Below are positions 24,441 through 41,182 of a stretch of 64,000 nt of DNA, one piece after another. The position numbers were made by a program, and so were the translations under genes. The stretch comes from Amblyomma americanum (Eukaryota > Arthropoda > Arachnida > Ixodida > Ixodidae). Each line of letters starts with the position of its first letter. The stretch's first letter is position 1. Under the pieces are notes generated by a model. That model did no database searches, had not been told where the DNA came from, and worked only from the letters and a program-made list of their open reading frames with translations. Location: NCBI RefSeq assembly GCF_052857255.1, contig NC_135500.1, forward strand, positions 159,059,689 to 159,123,688, written 5' to 3'.

Positions 24441-26160
<1,720 letters not shown>

Positions 26161-26349
26161 GGACAACTTCCGTGTACAACTTCCCCCTGCAACTTCTTTC
26201 TACAACTTCCGCCCACAGCTCACGTCTACGGCTTACGTCAACTGCTTACGTCTGCAGCTTACATCTATAACTTCCGTCTACAGCTTACGTCAACTGCTTA
26301 CGTCCGCAGCTTACGTCCGCAGCTTACGTCCACAACTTCCGTCCACGCC
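26161..26349. repeat. 12-bp minisatellite, about 15.7 imperfect units
   Basis: Successive 12-base units vary around ACAACTTCCGTC and ACAGCTTACGTC. Because 12 is a multiple of three, all frames show a four-residue periodicity, which explains the overlapping open frames here. Units differ by a few substitutions, and TTACGTC- and TTCCGTC-type variants are interspersed, including one locally duplicated pair of units. No protein function is implied. Confidence 0.93.
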
Positions 26350-29300
26350 ACTCATGAGCCAAGAAAGGCTTTCACCTTAATATCCCCCAAAACGTTCCAT
26401 AAAAGCCACCAGGTTTTATTTGCCAGGGCCCGGTACTAATTCGCCCAAACATATGAAAGGAAGACGAACATATTCTAAGAAACATAAGCTGTAATGGTCT
26501 GTTCGGAGCTGCTATTTATCGCGAAGCGCAGGCAGGTGTCCCCTAATGCCATCCATCTCATGTAGTCCCGGGAGGACTCAGCCGTTCCTCGTGCAGCACT
26601 TCGCCCAGCACTACTGCCGCTACTAGTTGTCCCATCATCCGCGTGTCGGTCATCCACTAGACTTATCGGAACAGCATCCTAAACTCACCCAGCTCAACGA
26701 GCGAATCGGACCTCGGATGAAGAATAAAGTTTGTTTATATGAGCAGAATATCAGCAGCCCTAATGTCTTAGGCCGAAGCCTAAGTGATCCACAATAGAAG
26801 TTCCTGGATTCTATCGATTGTATGGCAACTTGCATGCGGTGATGCACAACTACAGAATACACAATGCAGTTCTGACCGCACTGATAGTACTACGTACGAA
26901 TACCGTAGGTGGATGGAAAAACGAAGACGTCGCCCATTTTGTTATCCCTGCATTTAAGGCGATGAGAAAATAAAAAGCCAAAAAATGTGACCATTTTATA
27001 GTCGTCAGGCCGAGATATTTTTCTACCTTTTCAGTGCGAAGAATAGCTTAGGTCTGCTGAACATTTTTTTAAAAATTGAACGTATTCAGGAACGCTAACA
27101 CGCCTTGATGGCGCTGCTGGCAAAAAAAAAAAATGTCTGCGCTGCCAGTAAGTTAGGAAAAATTATAACAAAGATTGGAAGCAAATCTGGTTTCAATGCA
27201 ATCGAGATACACTCAGTTTTGGCGCCGTTTAGGAGAAGCGCTCTTTTCCAAAACCCTAGAACTCTTAAATGCGGGCGGACCGAGCATAAGAAATAAAAAA
27301 GCAACTGCAACGAGGAACATACCAGCTGAAACGATGGCAGCAAACCAGAATGTCGACCGACTCATTGTTATTGTCGAACTCGAAAAAGTGCTAGCTTCAC
27401 CGCAAGTTATTCTTCTGGATGTCTCGTTTTTAGGAGCTCACTGGGGTACCTTCTCTTAGCTACGAAGGTCAGCTGCAGTAGCATTTGATTATTGAGCTTT
27501 TGGGTAATTCAATAATATCACAGTGATCCTTCCCTCCAATTCTTCTCTGCGTGACCTCATTGTTGTTCATACTGTTCGTACTCAAGGCTCATTTCTTTCC
27601 TCGATCAATGTTTAGCTAGTTGCTGTTTTTAACTAAAAAAATCCACGAGATATATACGTGAACAAAGCATGAAAAAAGGGCTCTTTTACAAGTTGTATGC
27701 CTTTACTTTCCTTTGTTCCTTTTTTGCCACAATTGCCCTAACTTCTCTTAGGTTCTGCGCAACAAGTTTCCTTGTTTGGAATAGAAGAGCAGAACTTTTG
27801 GCGCATTCTTGCTCAAAGGTTCCCGGCTTTCTGGCTTAATGTGCTTAAGTAACGAAGTATTGTTTATTTTCCCTCATTTCTTCTGATACGTAACTGGTTT
27901 GTGTTAGTGGTAGTCTGGGAAGACCACGCAGAATGCACACTTCTCCTGACGCTCTCCTGTAGCGAAACAAATTAATCCTAGCTTACATGGACAGTTCATG
28001 GCGGGCCGATAAGTAAAACGGTTGCAGACATAGCCGCATACTGAACAATTGAGACGCTTAAATTTCACTGGACTGGTCAAAAGTGGGTACGAACGAGCGC
28101 GTGGGTGAGGTTTCTCAACTTTTATTTCGTTCCTTGCGTACACTTAAGCCTGAGAATAACACGTACTTCCTCAACGTCTGGATGCGCGCACTCCAGCGCG
28201 AGCTTACATGAGTCATCCATTGTCTCAGAACTCTTGACGAAGACAAGTAGCAAATGTCGGCTTTCATGGCAGTAGTAATGAACATATGTTCCGGAAAAGT
28301 AACACGACGGAAAGTATTTTCCGCTGTTGATGGCTCTGTAATTATATATATATCAAGCACAACTTTTTGATATATGCCTAAGCGATGGCAATAATTTGCA
28401 CACTACATTCTCAAAATGGTTGACTTTATAATTTTGTTCTTTTGTACGTTTCATCACCAGGTTACCTGCATCCAAGGAGTGACAGGAAATAAATATTTCT
28501 TGTGAACACTATAACCATCATTAGAAATGGCGTGAAATACACATTATGAGAAAATCTCTGCGTTCACTAGATGTGCCACTCTCAAAATTGTCTCTTACTT
28601 CCTGCAAGATATCACTGTCGGGTCACCTGATTTTTTTACATGCTTTGTTTCCCTTGGTACACAACGTGCAGTTTTAATAGTCGACATGTACGGTCAGGCT
28701 GCAATGAAACACGAAGACGCATATGGCGTAATTTTCTACCTTGCAGCGACATTTTTTTTCATAATTCGTTTAGGAAGATGTACTTAGGTAGACCTTTTTC
28801 ACAGAAACATGAATCAGGCTAATTGTACACTGCAGCTGAAAGCACACTGGTAACATATTTTGTTTTGTTCTCCTTGCTGTTCACGTTTCATTCCGGCTTG
28901 ACTGTACACTACAGTAAAGGACTGCGCTTAGAACGGCTTACCTTTCACGACTCCGCACTTGGCAGTTTATTTTCTTCCTGTGTTGGGCTCCCGAAAGCTT
29001 GTTTTTAAGTTTTTAATTTTGAATTTACTCATTAAAATCCTCAACGCGGCGTCCTAAATTTAGACGTTTTTTGCGGAAGCCTGTTATTTGCGAGTGGGGA
29101 TTCAATCCTAACTGACCAGGAAACTGCCGTAGCACAGGCACAAAACACTTTTATTTCCTTCTCTTATTGTTTTTCTCAATTGGGCCTCTGAGTTCAATAT
29201 ATGAGCATAGTAAATTTTTATTGCCACTTAGCCACATCAGTGCGAAGTACACCATGAACGCTCAAGCTTTAATTTATTTTTACAAAACGGCACTTCCAGA

Positions 29301-31000
29301 CTAATACCGTCTATAAAACCCTCTGTAGAAGCCTTAAAGATATAAGATGGACAATTTGGGCTTATGGCATTCGAACTGCGATTGGGCGAGACGGAACGGC
29401 CCATTTGTTCCTGCAGTTTTAGCGATAAAGCGGTTAACTTTGAGGGCGTGTTTTAGGACCCCTCTCTTGTAGTTGTATATTTTGATAAAAGCAAACAAGC
29501 AGCTCTTCAATCGCGCGAATCTCTTCATAAGCCAGTAGCGGCAAAAACTTGAAGAATGTCGATTAAGTACTGTGAGCAAGAGATTTGTGTCCTTTAATAA
29601 AATAAATGATAGTAATTGCCTTAATTCGTAGAAAACCTCTTTTTCGTCTTCTGTCTACGCCTTAAGAAGTCGCGTGACACACAATTTGTATTTTTTTATT
29701 GCAGCTTGCGCACTTAATTGTGCTGAAGACGAATGGTGCCGTTGAGGAAATATATGGTAAATACGTGAAAAAGCCTATGGTTTCACTTGTGCCGCGAAGA
29801 AGCAGTATAATATTTTAAAAAGATAATGATACCGCGTGCCTCACATCCGGTAAAATGACGTGTCAGCCCTAAAATTTTACTTTTCGATGCTTAATTTATA
29901 CGCTCTTAGAGTTAGAACGTCTCTTAATATTACCCTTGTGAGCTGAAAAGAGAATAACATTTATAGTTTGGAATAATCTTTTAGCATGAACTGAACGTGT
30001 GTTTTCTTGCTAAACTACAATTAACATTCTTCTGAGGAGGCGGATCTAAAGCTTCCAAAGCTTCTTCCAATGCTTCAAATTTCTGTCTTTTCCTTTTGCG
30101 TCAGAGGGCAAGCTGAAGTTGGCGTAAAATAAATTTTGGGTTACAATGCCAAGCTACACTCGAATGTATTCTCATCTGCGCGCATGCCAACTGGTGTCTT
30201 CGCAATCACTCCCTAAGGTACTACTCGGTTTTCACGGACATAATGTTTACCGCATGCGTCTCGAAAATTATTTCACTGCCACTCAGGAAATATCGTTGAG
30301 GAACGTCCACGTGCCTCCGAATATGCCAAACGGGATTACCATTAGACATGTGTTGTTACCTGCCACGCTACGATTATATGTTCGAAACACTAGGTGCTGT
30401 TTTTTAAACTGATGATATTACATTGCTTGAATTATTGACAGCACGGAAGGCTTGTATCTGCTTTTTAGTCCTAAATTCTTGCAGATGAAAAAAAAACTGA
30501 TTTTGTTTTGCGGACAGATGCTGTTATTTGATTTTAGTAAAGTGCTGTTTTTGCTTCCAAACATCTTTGCTATCGTGTAGAGCATCATGGGGTGGAGTTC
30601 GCAGGTATCGCGCGCATCATTCTTACGCTCGTTTTTGGTCTTTGCGATCAATACAGATAGCTTTATTATAAGGAAAAATTACGAAGGCGGACAAGCAGTG
30701 ACAAGTAGGTAACTTTGAATTGTCCACAAAGAGCTATATTTCTGTTGCTTCAACAAAGAAGGAAAGAGTAACGAAAATGCGCAACTGCTTATTCGCTGAC
30801 GCATCAAACGAATGACTTGAAAAGGATATTAATATGATTAACGTAAGTTTTTGTGGTCATTTTTGTTCCAGGTTTAGTAAAGTCAAGTCTGAGAGCGCTA
30901 TATCGCAAAGGAAAAAATATACATTCTCATTCAGCACTATCCTTACATGACCTTTCTAATCAGTATCTAATGAATCCATTAGCTACATGATTCATTTCTG
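26350..31000. other. Unassigned non-coding sequence
   Basis: No recognisable gene, RNA or transposon. Open frames are 60-94 codons on either strand, the expected chance background. A-runs and short AT steps occur (27,121-27,132; 28,341-28,352). Confidence 0.45.
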
Positions 31001-34000
31001 TCTTATCTTAATTCCTTGTTTATTTTTATCTCTTCTTTTGCAAATTAATGCGCTATATGCACGCATCTGAATATCTAGAGATAGATTCTATGTGATAAAG
31101 AGCTCTTACTGGCATCCTTGTGCTTTTACGCGAGCTCAAAGCAGCAGAAACGCGCTCTGTTTAGACTAACAGATACTGACCTTCATAATAATGGTGTTGA
31201 GAAGATCATGTTGGAGCAGACAGTTTCGCGGGACTTGGCGCTTCCACTAGGACTGCGTAGTTATTCAGCATGTCGTCATTCCTGCCAATATCATCCTGCG
31301 TTTCAGCTACTTAGAATGTGCTACTCAAGTGCACTAATCGCTAAGACTGCATCACGAAAATTTGCGCACTGCGTCTTTTCGCAGGTTACAATTTTTTAAG
31401 CGCTTGTAAATTAAATTACTTCTTTCTAACAGTGAAGCCATCTTTTACTAAGGGATAGAACACATGTTGACGAGAAGCCAGGCAAACTCGATCGGGAATT
31501 TTCTATTGTCGAAGACAAGTTTAGGAGTTTATCAACAGGCCTCTACACAACTTCTTTTGAGCAGAGTTCAGTGATATATCGCATTGAGATTATTGTCCCG
31601 CGCTTAGCCCGAGCGATTAAAAAATAAAATCTCTTTACAGCGTGTCTTGCCCACTATTGCGCCAACTTTACATCACTTTGCGTAGAGAATCTAACAGAAA
31701 AAAAGTGGGTATAATTCGTAAACAAGATATTCGTATCACGCACACCTGCAAGAGGACGCAAGCACATGATACTGCATCGACACACCCGTATTCCACGGCA
31801 GGGCATGTGCAGACTCTCTCCAGCTGGCTTCTTCCTATTCGACAGTGACGTGACTGCTGACTGTCAGTGTTGGCGGAGGCACCAGGGTGATGAACTCATG
31901 CTCACGCCTAAGCAATATCGATATCAAGAAAATATGAGATGTGCTTTGGTTGGCCACAGCGGCCACAGTCAATAGCAGGTGGGCTCCAATGGCATGCGTG
32001 GTATGCGGACAGAGAGGTGATAAATGCGAATGACAGATGCGTTTGCCTTTCCCCAACGCGATTAGGGAATAGTCGCAAAGCACATTGTGCGACGTGGCTT
32101 GGTGGCATCGATACAAAAGTAAAAAACCGGGACTCAAGCGTTCTCTCTATCACAGGCGATGCATAAGTCGGAGACAACTGACGATGGTGCTGCGCAAGCG
32201 TTACCTCTCGACGGCTCCAGCTGGCGCTCACTTTCGCGTGTCATTGCCAAAACAGAAGTGTAAATTTAGAGGGGATGTTGACGGGGCAGCAGTGTTTCCC
32301 CAGGTAACCCAGATAACAACTCGATATTCATGCAGAATTATCTCAAGCTGTAAAACGGTATTACGCGCTCCCTCAGATTGTCAGCGCAGCATTTTGTACC
32401 GTGGTATTAATATTAAAGAATAGAAGAAAAACTATCGGTTTTATGATTTAAAGCTTAAGCTTGGTCGAAATCTGCTGTTGTAAGCGAAAAGTTTACGATA
32501 ATTTTAGTACCGAGATTTTAATATTGTTTCAACGAACGTAACTCCCGAAAGTTGTTTACTGCTTTCCATAAAGACGTGTACAACTTATCGCCGTTCCATC
32601 AAACGGGTGCCAATATTGTTCGTCGTTATTCACACGGGAAGAAAAGACAAATTTGAGCTGACGCACTGCTTCGTTCGGTGCTGATAATAAAGCGTTTACT
32701 TGTAAATAGCGTCCTCACCGCAAGGGGTGGTATAAAATATACAACAAATAAACAACGTTTCTGAGTGAAATGAGGAGCTGAGGCTAAGGTTGCAATAACA
32801 TGGCTAACTATGCTTTTTAATGCTCTCATTTTCTCCATTTGGAATCCTGGGACCATACACGTTATGCATAAACAGCAAATATGCTGCTCTCGCTATTATA
32901 ATTGTTTATAACAATTTCGACTAGGTCGCATAAATTATATTTCCTCGCATCCAAGGAACGCTAGCTAGCAGTTATTGGCGCATTGTCAAATTCCCACTTT
33001 GGCAATTGGGCGGCATTGGTCTCTTCCAGACTGCACTGAAAGACGGTGGTAAATATACTTTACTTCGGTAAAAAAGCGTTTCTTATGATTGTGACGGCGA
33101 TTTGCCCGCTTTGTCCCAAATCATGAGCACGAGAGGTTTGTTCTAAACCGATTAGTGGCGCTCTTTGGATATAATTGGAATTTCCAACCTTTAATAGAGT
33201 GAGGGCCATCGTTCGTCTCAAATTCTTAAAATTGAAAACGCTGAATATACATCACGACATTCGCACAATGACTCGAAGCTAACTGCTCGACATTGAAACT
33301 TTTACAAAGGCTATACATGTAGCAGGCTCAATATGAAGTCTGTAAGGGCAACATCCTCGTGAAATATATTTCTTTAAAATCAATGGCTACAAAAGTCTCA
33401 ACAATCGCGTTTGGAATCAAGACTTCTTGTGAAAGGCCACCAATGCGGACTGCAGTTTATGCGGTGGTAAGTTAGCATTTCTATTTATTTTTTTTTAAAT
33501 TCAGGTTTGTGCTCAGTGATATATTATTAGCTGTTCTATACATCCTGCCTTTCCGGATGGAATATGTTAACAACATTTCTAGGTGAAAGGTGTTAATTTC
33601 AAATTACACCTTGAATTTCTCTATTTACTTCTACTATGCCACCATTCGATATAGTGCTATGAGGGGGCAATGTCATTTGTATGCATACACACTATTCTCA
33701 GCTTAGCTTTGTGTAGGAATGAAGACGCCTGTTGACAATAAGAACAGCGCACTACAATTTTCACCACAACCCTGTACACAGAGAACGTGCCCTGAAGGTG
33801 TTTCTTAATTTTGGGAAACAACAAATCCGAGAGCGCAGTGGTACTGCTGTAGCAAGCTAGGTTTCAAAGAACACAACTGAACTAGCACTTTCCTACTTCT
33901 AGAGCGGCATGCTAACATCAGTGTACATTTGCCTGAGTGCACTGCCGCTTTTGATGCCGACGTCACCATTAAGCAGAGTGACACTTGTTAAAGATGATAT

Positions 34001-36800
34001 TCCAAACCCCGGTTTCAGTATACTATATTTCGAATACGTTATTAAAAACGTCTACAGTTCAGAGGCAAAAACTATTAGACTTACTAGAACAAGACGTTCT
34101 TCGAAATCAATACACTGTCCAGACAAAAGGAATTCTTATGTGAGAGAATTTCATTGGACTTCGATAGCCTATGAGGTTTTTTTTGTAAGAGATTAGTTTG
34201 AACCTGGCCTTGCTCTTCTGCAATAATCAAGCTACTTCTTCGTATGAAGCCGCAATTGTTTAAACATGAATGGCGATCCGATTTCCTTTACTTCGGTTGC
34301 AGCAGCTTGACAGTAAAATCACGGAAGTGAACAAAAATGCCATCTCGCGCCTATATTATTGTACACGTCGTACACAACTTTACACAGAAAAAACCGTGAT
34401 CTATCGACCAGCACAATCTTTACGCGATTATTGCCTCAGTTTTTCGGAATGCGGCCGCTTAAATTCGCTGTTGTATGTTACTGCGCCATTCGCTCTGACT
34501 GGCTCACGCGTTTTCTAGTGAAAACACAATGCTTAATATTTAATCGCTCATCAAGTGTATTCAACTGTGTAGCTGCACTATGTTTTCAAGAAACGTGGCT
34601 GATGGCTAGAAATTTCACTGTGGGCTATGGTAAAACCGAAGTTTGCTTCAGTTTCAACATGTTTTCCAGGCGTACACTCAAAGCGTGTGGTACATGGCGT
34701 CGTTTTTGGTATTTCGAGTCAGGTGGCGATTCCTCCGCTATGCTCGCACTTTAGAATTTTGCCGCGTGTTGAGCTGAACACCTGATTCTTTAAGGCCCAG
34801 TTATGAAATTTGTTATCCATCCTGCGATAAGGACGCCATAACATTAGAGATGCAATTCTTAGTCAATAGTCTAGCCGTTTTTAAAAGCACCTATAACCTT
34901 TGTCCTAGACTCCGTAATCAGTAAGCGTGGCGTAAAGGCAACATAAAATATTCACCGCAAATAGCATTCGCCGATTCAACCAATGATATTCTTTGCCAGC
35001 GCATGAAGACGAGTAGAAGCGACTCTGTGCTCGGGCGTCGCCTCACACATTTTTCCTGCTAGCATGTACTGGGTATGACATTATAAGTTTGATTAATGTT
35101 TAAAAATTCCAGCAAGTTGAAAAAAATAAACTTGCTTCAGCTGCTAACTCGCATTGTTTAAATACGGGAGACAGCTTTTAATGACATATCTTTTTCCTTT
35201 ATGTTTACTTGCTATAACGCAAGGCGCTGGAAGCTCCAAAACTCAGAACCAAAACTCAGAACCACTCCGAAGCAGAGAATAAGATATTCGCTAAAACTAA
35301 ACTCTTCTTAAGCGGAACGTTGCAGTGATGCTTGGTCTTTTCACCGCTTACAACAAGCGTGACGATGCAAGACCCAACGCCTCCCAGAAAGCTATTAGTC
35401 AAAAGGGCGCATATTCTTCGCAGGTAATGTGCACGAATTTGAACTACTCGTACCAAGCGGCTTTTTTTTTTTCACCTAGCACGCATGCCTCATTACTGTT
35501 GCCTAAATTCCGGTCGAAAGCACTCACTTCGAAGCAACTTGTTTTTTTTTTCTTTCGTGTAGTTTGTAATTCTTATCATACATTAGAAAATGACTAAAAA
35601 CTGCTCCAGAATGCCAACATGCACGCCGGTTGCTAATGGACTGGAAAAACTTGGAAAGGAACTTTAAAGTTAATGAGCCGAACTTGGGAACTATGTCTTC
35701 TCTGCTATTTTATGCTGCGCTGTTTCAAACATCTTGTCTTTTTCTGCAACATCTGTCGCCCGGTCCTTACATTAAATGGTTTACGTTCATAACTGAACCT
35801 ATGACTCTCGTCTCCTTAAAGACACTAGCTTGTTGCTAAAATGCAAACTACTTGTTTTACCAGGAAAGATTAAGCGGTGACTGAACAACTGCTAGTTTTA
35901 AAATCAGTTCGTTCTAATGGAATGAAAAGGCTGCGTTTCCGCTAGAAGCAGTGGAGGTAGCTTCCATGTACAAAAGTCTACTGCACACGAGCATTAGCAG
36001 TTAATCGGCACCGGCGGATGTTGCATGCAGTGTAGTACAAATTCCCGAATATTCACTCAAATGAATGCCAGTGGACGTTGAAAAGAACGAGAAGGGGGGC
36101 AGAGGGTTATTTTCATCGAAAGTATGTCAAGTGAGATATACCTGCAGCGATGTCTTGGGCGCTATAGCGATCGGCTGCTAAGACCAGGGACGTGAAATCA
36201 ATTTCCCACCATAGTGGCCATATTTCGATCAAGGCGAATCCCCGTGTGCTATGTGATGACAGTCCGTGTCGCAGAAAAACTGGTGGCAGAAATTAATTTG
36301 GAGCCCTCTACTACGGAGTCGATCTTAACCAGTGTTCATCTTCGTGGCGTTAAACGGAAACTAACGTTTAATTTCGACATGCTTCTTTAATATAACAGAA
36401 CGAATTGATTATTGTCACAGAAACATACTTGTTTAAAACAAGCACTTGCCATCTACAACTTAGATGCAAATTAAAAACACGAAACGGGGCAAGCACGTAT
36501 TTAGTAATGCTTGTCTTTCCACTTCACTCTATTTTCTTTCTTTGTCATTGGTGGCTGCCAGTTGTCAGAGTTAATAGCTAACAAGTTTTGTCACCGGCAG
36601 GCCCCAGTGTGAAAGGCGAGGGCCGAAAAATTTGAAACTATAAGTGATAGAAAGAACAATCGTCGTGAAATAAGGCATCAGATTCCTGACACCAGCCATG
36701 TACAATCCACCCAGCACTCATTTCCGCTCCCTTTCCCCACCCACCTCCTGCTAGATACATAACGTTACCTTGAGCCGCTCCTAAAAACATTTTTTTTTTG
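31001..36800. other. Unassigned non-coding sequence
   Basis: No recognisable gene or element. A moderately GC-richer patch at about 31,750-32,260 shows overlapping frames of 75-112 codons without a known domain. The 131-codon frame at 34,359-34,754 (plus) is also unrecognised. A 13-bp unit CCAAAACTCAGAA is duplicated in tandem at about 35,236-35,261. Confidence 0.45.
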
Positions 36801-39800
36801 CGTGCCTGCCCGAAACACCCACCTAATAATAAGGGCGTGTAGTTTTCTTCCAGAGCCCTGTGGCTATGCTGAGGTGAACAATAATGGCAATAGCCATTTT
36901 GCTGAAGTTAACTGTAAATCTGCGAAATATCACTTAAAGCACCAACAATATTTGCGCTTCCGAATGGTCAGTGGTCGGTACTGGTCACGCTGCTGCCATG
37001 TAGTCATGATTACTTTCGTAAGAATAACAACTGTTTATAACAGGCGATGGTCACCGGTTAGGGTGACGCGTCACCAAATCAGTTTTCTTACTCTCTATGC
37101 CGCAGGTCAATTTACAGCGTATCCTTGTTCACGCATCTCGCCCTCGGGTCGGTAACATTGGCAAGCACTCCATCGTGTGAAAACTGCTGACCTTTTTTGA
37201 AGAATTCATATGAGCTCATTCGCCTGAGGGCCATGTAACCTGAAAACAGGAAGAAAAGTTTTGGAATGACGGCTGATCCTGATGCTTCGGCTGGACAGAT
37301 TTGGTGATGTAAAATGTGAACTTGACTGGTTGGTAATGCACTATGCCTTAAAGTCCTGCGACAGGGTGCCCACGACTGCTTATGCCACTTCTCCAATTTT
37401 GCTCAAAGAGTCTAGCGCTGTTATCACGCTATCAGTCATGATGAACACGTTCGAAGCTCCTGCTGGACAGAGTAGCACGACCATTTCGTGCCCAGAAAAA
37501 AAGAATTATTTTTCCACGAAAAGAACTAAAGATGGTCGTCTGAGAGTTCAACGCTACGCGAAGGAAGTGCTCCGTAGAGCTCTCGCTTTTTTTTGTGTGT
37601 GTGCCGCAAGGTAGAATGCTGTTCTAAACCATATTACTATAATTAATTTTTGCAGCGGAAGAGGCATCATATGATCAGCCTAATAACAGTTTCTACATTC
37701 AAGCGTTACGTATTAGAATAAGGTGGCAGTTCAGGTGTGTGAAGCATGCGCGTGCAGATTTAGGAAGTTTGTGGGCCATTCGTGTTGTTTTTGCGATATA
37801 GAGAACGTGTTTATGCACACAAACATTTTTTCATGTTTCTTGATAGGAGAACATAATGCGAGTTTGACAGGGTTAAAGCCACTTTGTTCAGTCTTGAGTT
37901 GACTGCACCGGTCGAGTTTCATGCTCAAGGCCTCTACCTGTGCATGGGCTTCGTAACCGAGCTCGAAGACAGGAGCTTTTACGAACCGCACCCATTTATC
38001 GCACTGAAATGGCTGAGAAGTTCAGCGTGTTCACATGAAATAAGGAAGATCCGATCCAAGCAGTTCTGAGAAGAGGCAAAAATTTCAGAGATATCTAGAT
38101 TTGAAGGAATACATGAGATCTAAATCATTTCGTAACGCACATGTGTCCAGCGGAAGACCGGCGCAAAGTTTGTCTTCTTTATACAGCGCCGATTTACAGG
38201 CGACACAAAAGCACACGGCTACATTAGAGCTGGCGTAGGAGCTTTATATAGAACATAACGAAGGGGCTAATCGCTGCACCGCCAAGAGACATAGGCTGCC
38301 TGTAGTATAGGCTGGAAGGTTCGATGCAGTCTACGAAGAAGACACGGATTGGAACCCTCTTGTCTGCGGATGGAAGCGGCAAGACAGTTCCCTCTGTACT
38401 GGGTGTGCTTGTGTACAACAACCGAACTGGTCGCTTGTAACGGACAGATGTCGGTTACGTTTAAGGAAGATTACTAATACTGTTACTCAAACTGCATCCA
38501 TAGCAGTTATCTCAAACAATACACTCAATCGAGTACATAGGTGGACGTTTAAGAACTTATATCATGCGTTTACGGCCCGCCTTTCTGCTCTAATGGATAT
38601 AATAAATTTAATCAGAAGTCTTCCGCCTCCTTTTTCTGGGTATGTAGCAGATACAAAGCTTATCAATCTCGCGAAATTAATTTCTCCGCGGCAGTGTCCT
38701 CCATGCTTCAAAAACTCCGCGCCCCTTCTTTTTTCACTCAACAATTATTTGTATTTTTCTTCTGAACGGTCCAGAGGCGTCTCATTTCCTGGCCTCGAGA
38801 CGCTTTTGACTTTCGTCCCGGCTAGGCTGTTCTTCCTAACTTTAAAACCGCTAGGTAATAAAGAGAGGTGAAGGAATCTTTACACCCTCTCGCCTCTTGA
38901 CCCAGGAAACTTTCCAGGACTACATCACCTGAAGCATTCGCAAACGCACCTTATAAGCGAAGCCTTGCAGTTTGGTGAACTCCCAAGCTTTAAAAACTTT
39001 CTATTGGACTGCTGCTGCGACATCCATTGGGTAATACGGTGCAGAGGTGCTCAACGGGACCTCTAATATTGCTGTTTTTATAAGAAGAGGAGGAGGAGGA
39101 GGAGGGGGAGCTGCGCTGCTGCAATGTAGGTACATTAAGAGTTTACAAAGAACAACGGCAAAATATTGTTTTCATGTGCATAAACTCAGTACGTGCAATG
39201 GACCTTGAGAGTACCAATGATGGATGAAAAAAAAGAAGCCACTTAGAAGAAATAAAACGAAAAAACGAAAGAGGCCGAGCTTGTGCTTAGAATATCTGCG
39301 CCGTAATATTTTTTTATTTAATCAAAAGTCGCCTTCTATATTTTTATTTCTTATGTTATGATTTACTGCTCAAAATAAAGCAGCAGCATAGATATGCAGG
39401 TTAGCTATTCATATTTTTGTAGCATGTATAGGTAAGGTTGCTGATAGACTGGAGACGGCCATGCAAATATGGCTTCCGATTAGCGATCCTAAGAAAAAGA
39501 TTATGCGGTCTGGCTGAACACAAACATTCACACTGGCGTTGCTCTGAATTACTGGAATTTAGCATGTTTCTTCATCAGAGCGTTCTATTTCCCCGTGCAG
39601 TCGTTTCGCGTGGGCTTGTTCCACCCTCGAGAGAGATTTAGTAATCTTATTCCCGGTTTATTGGCAGCAACGATTCCATCCTTCCAGCGTTACAATATGG
39701 CTTATCTTGGGAAATGAATACGCGGAAAATTAAAGTGAAGGAAGTTTGAAGAAAGAAACATGGCGATGTTTGCAGTTTTGCGCATACCGATATTGATAGA

Positions 39801-41182
39801 AGTTGAAAGGAAAACACGACAGTGAGGAATACTTGGAAGCTGTCGAGTGGTTTCGAAAAACGCAATGCAAAGAAATAAATAAAAAGTTCCGGCGCTGCTA
39901 TTCGAAACAATCTGATCCTCGCGTGCTTGAAAGCTGGGATTGTAATCCGCCACTTTCCGCCGATTGTTTGGTTATACCTGAAGGCGCGTTGCTTTTTTTC
40001 TGCGGTATCTGATTTCCCCTATGCGCCTAAAGTGCGAAGTGTAGCGTGCTGAAAAAACGCCCTCAGGGTTAAGACAAACACTTTCAATTTTCACTTGCCC
40101 TTGGATCCCAGTAAGCGTTTCCTGGCTGCTTTGTCATTTTTCAGAGTGTCGACATCCCGTCTACGAGCCATAAATCTTCTGCACTTGTCAATAAAATATG
40201 GTTCGTTTTTCCTGGAACCTCTAGGCAGAAAAAAGAAAGTTAGTGACCAACTAGCTTAAATGCAACAGCGCCTCAAATTGCAGCCCGTCAGAAGCAAAAG
40301 GCACATACCCACGCTGTACAAGTTTTTGATAAGTTTGGAGCCCGCCGGCGGACTGCTTTTACAGCGCGGCCTGCTTTTTTTATATATTATTAGTGTCCAA
40401 GATAATTCTTTTCGAAAAAGAAAAACACTTGCAGGGCGTTGTGCGGAAAAAAAAAACTTGAGCTATTGAAGCGAACTCCTGCGTACTTCACGGCTTACGT
40501 AGTGCTAGCAAGGAAAAAAAAAATACTGAAACAGAAGGTGCATGTTTTTTTTCTTATAAAAGGCTTTCTCTACTGGGTGCGAAAAACTTGAAGCGTAAAA
40601 AATCGTAAATCTGTAAAAAATATGCACTGCGGTAGCGCTCTCTGAAGTTTTGTTCTAGACATTTGCGTTTTAATAACGATTAAGAAGGTTCCATTGCCCT
40701 TTTTGCTCGGATGCTTTCTATGTTGCACTTTCTTCAAGAAAGACTCCGTTGTGTAGAGCTAATCTGCATCCTGTTGGCGGCGGCCTTCTGCGAAAAGATA
40801 AGGTAACTGTGATGTCTGGTTACATGCGCACACTTCTCATTTTCTTACGCATATTTAAAGCCTTATAAAGTCTTTGTGGCACTTGTTATATTTTCCTCTG
40901 TTTTTAAACCAATCTTCTTTAATTATTTTATTACAGCTTGCGCAGTGTAGGATCAAAAGGGCTTTCTTGATAAGTGGAGTGAATTTAAATGCTTTTTTTT
41001 CTATATTGTCATTACTAGTTGCGAATACCAAATGAAGCGCTTTTAAACAGGATTATAAAATAGGACGCGGGTGTAGTAGTTTGTCGCTCTATTTTAAGCA
41101 CCTACAAACAATAAAAAGAAATATTTATGTGAGCAAGATGAAGTCACTGATTAGATTTTCCTGTTACATATGACCCAAACAG
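36801..41182. other. Unassigned non-coding sequence
   Basis: No recognisable gene or element. Open frames reach 117 codons (36,802-37,155, plus) with no domain. A purine-rich AGG/GGA run is present at about 39,088-39,108. Several A- and T-runs occur near 40.4-40.6 kb. Confidence 0.45.

Noticed and set aside
26161..26349. CRISPR-like array
   Set aside because: Units are 12 bp and contiguous, with no unique spacers, and the DNA is eukaryotic.
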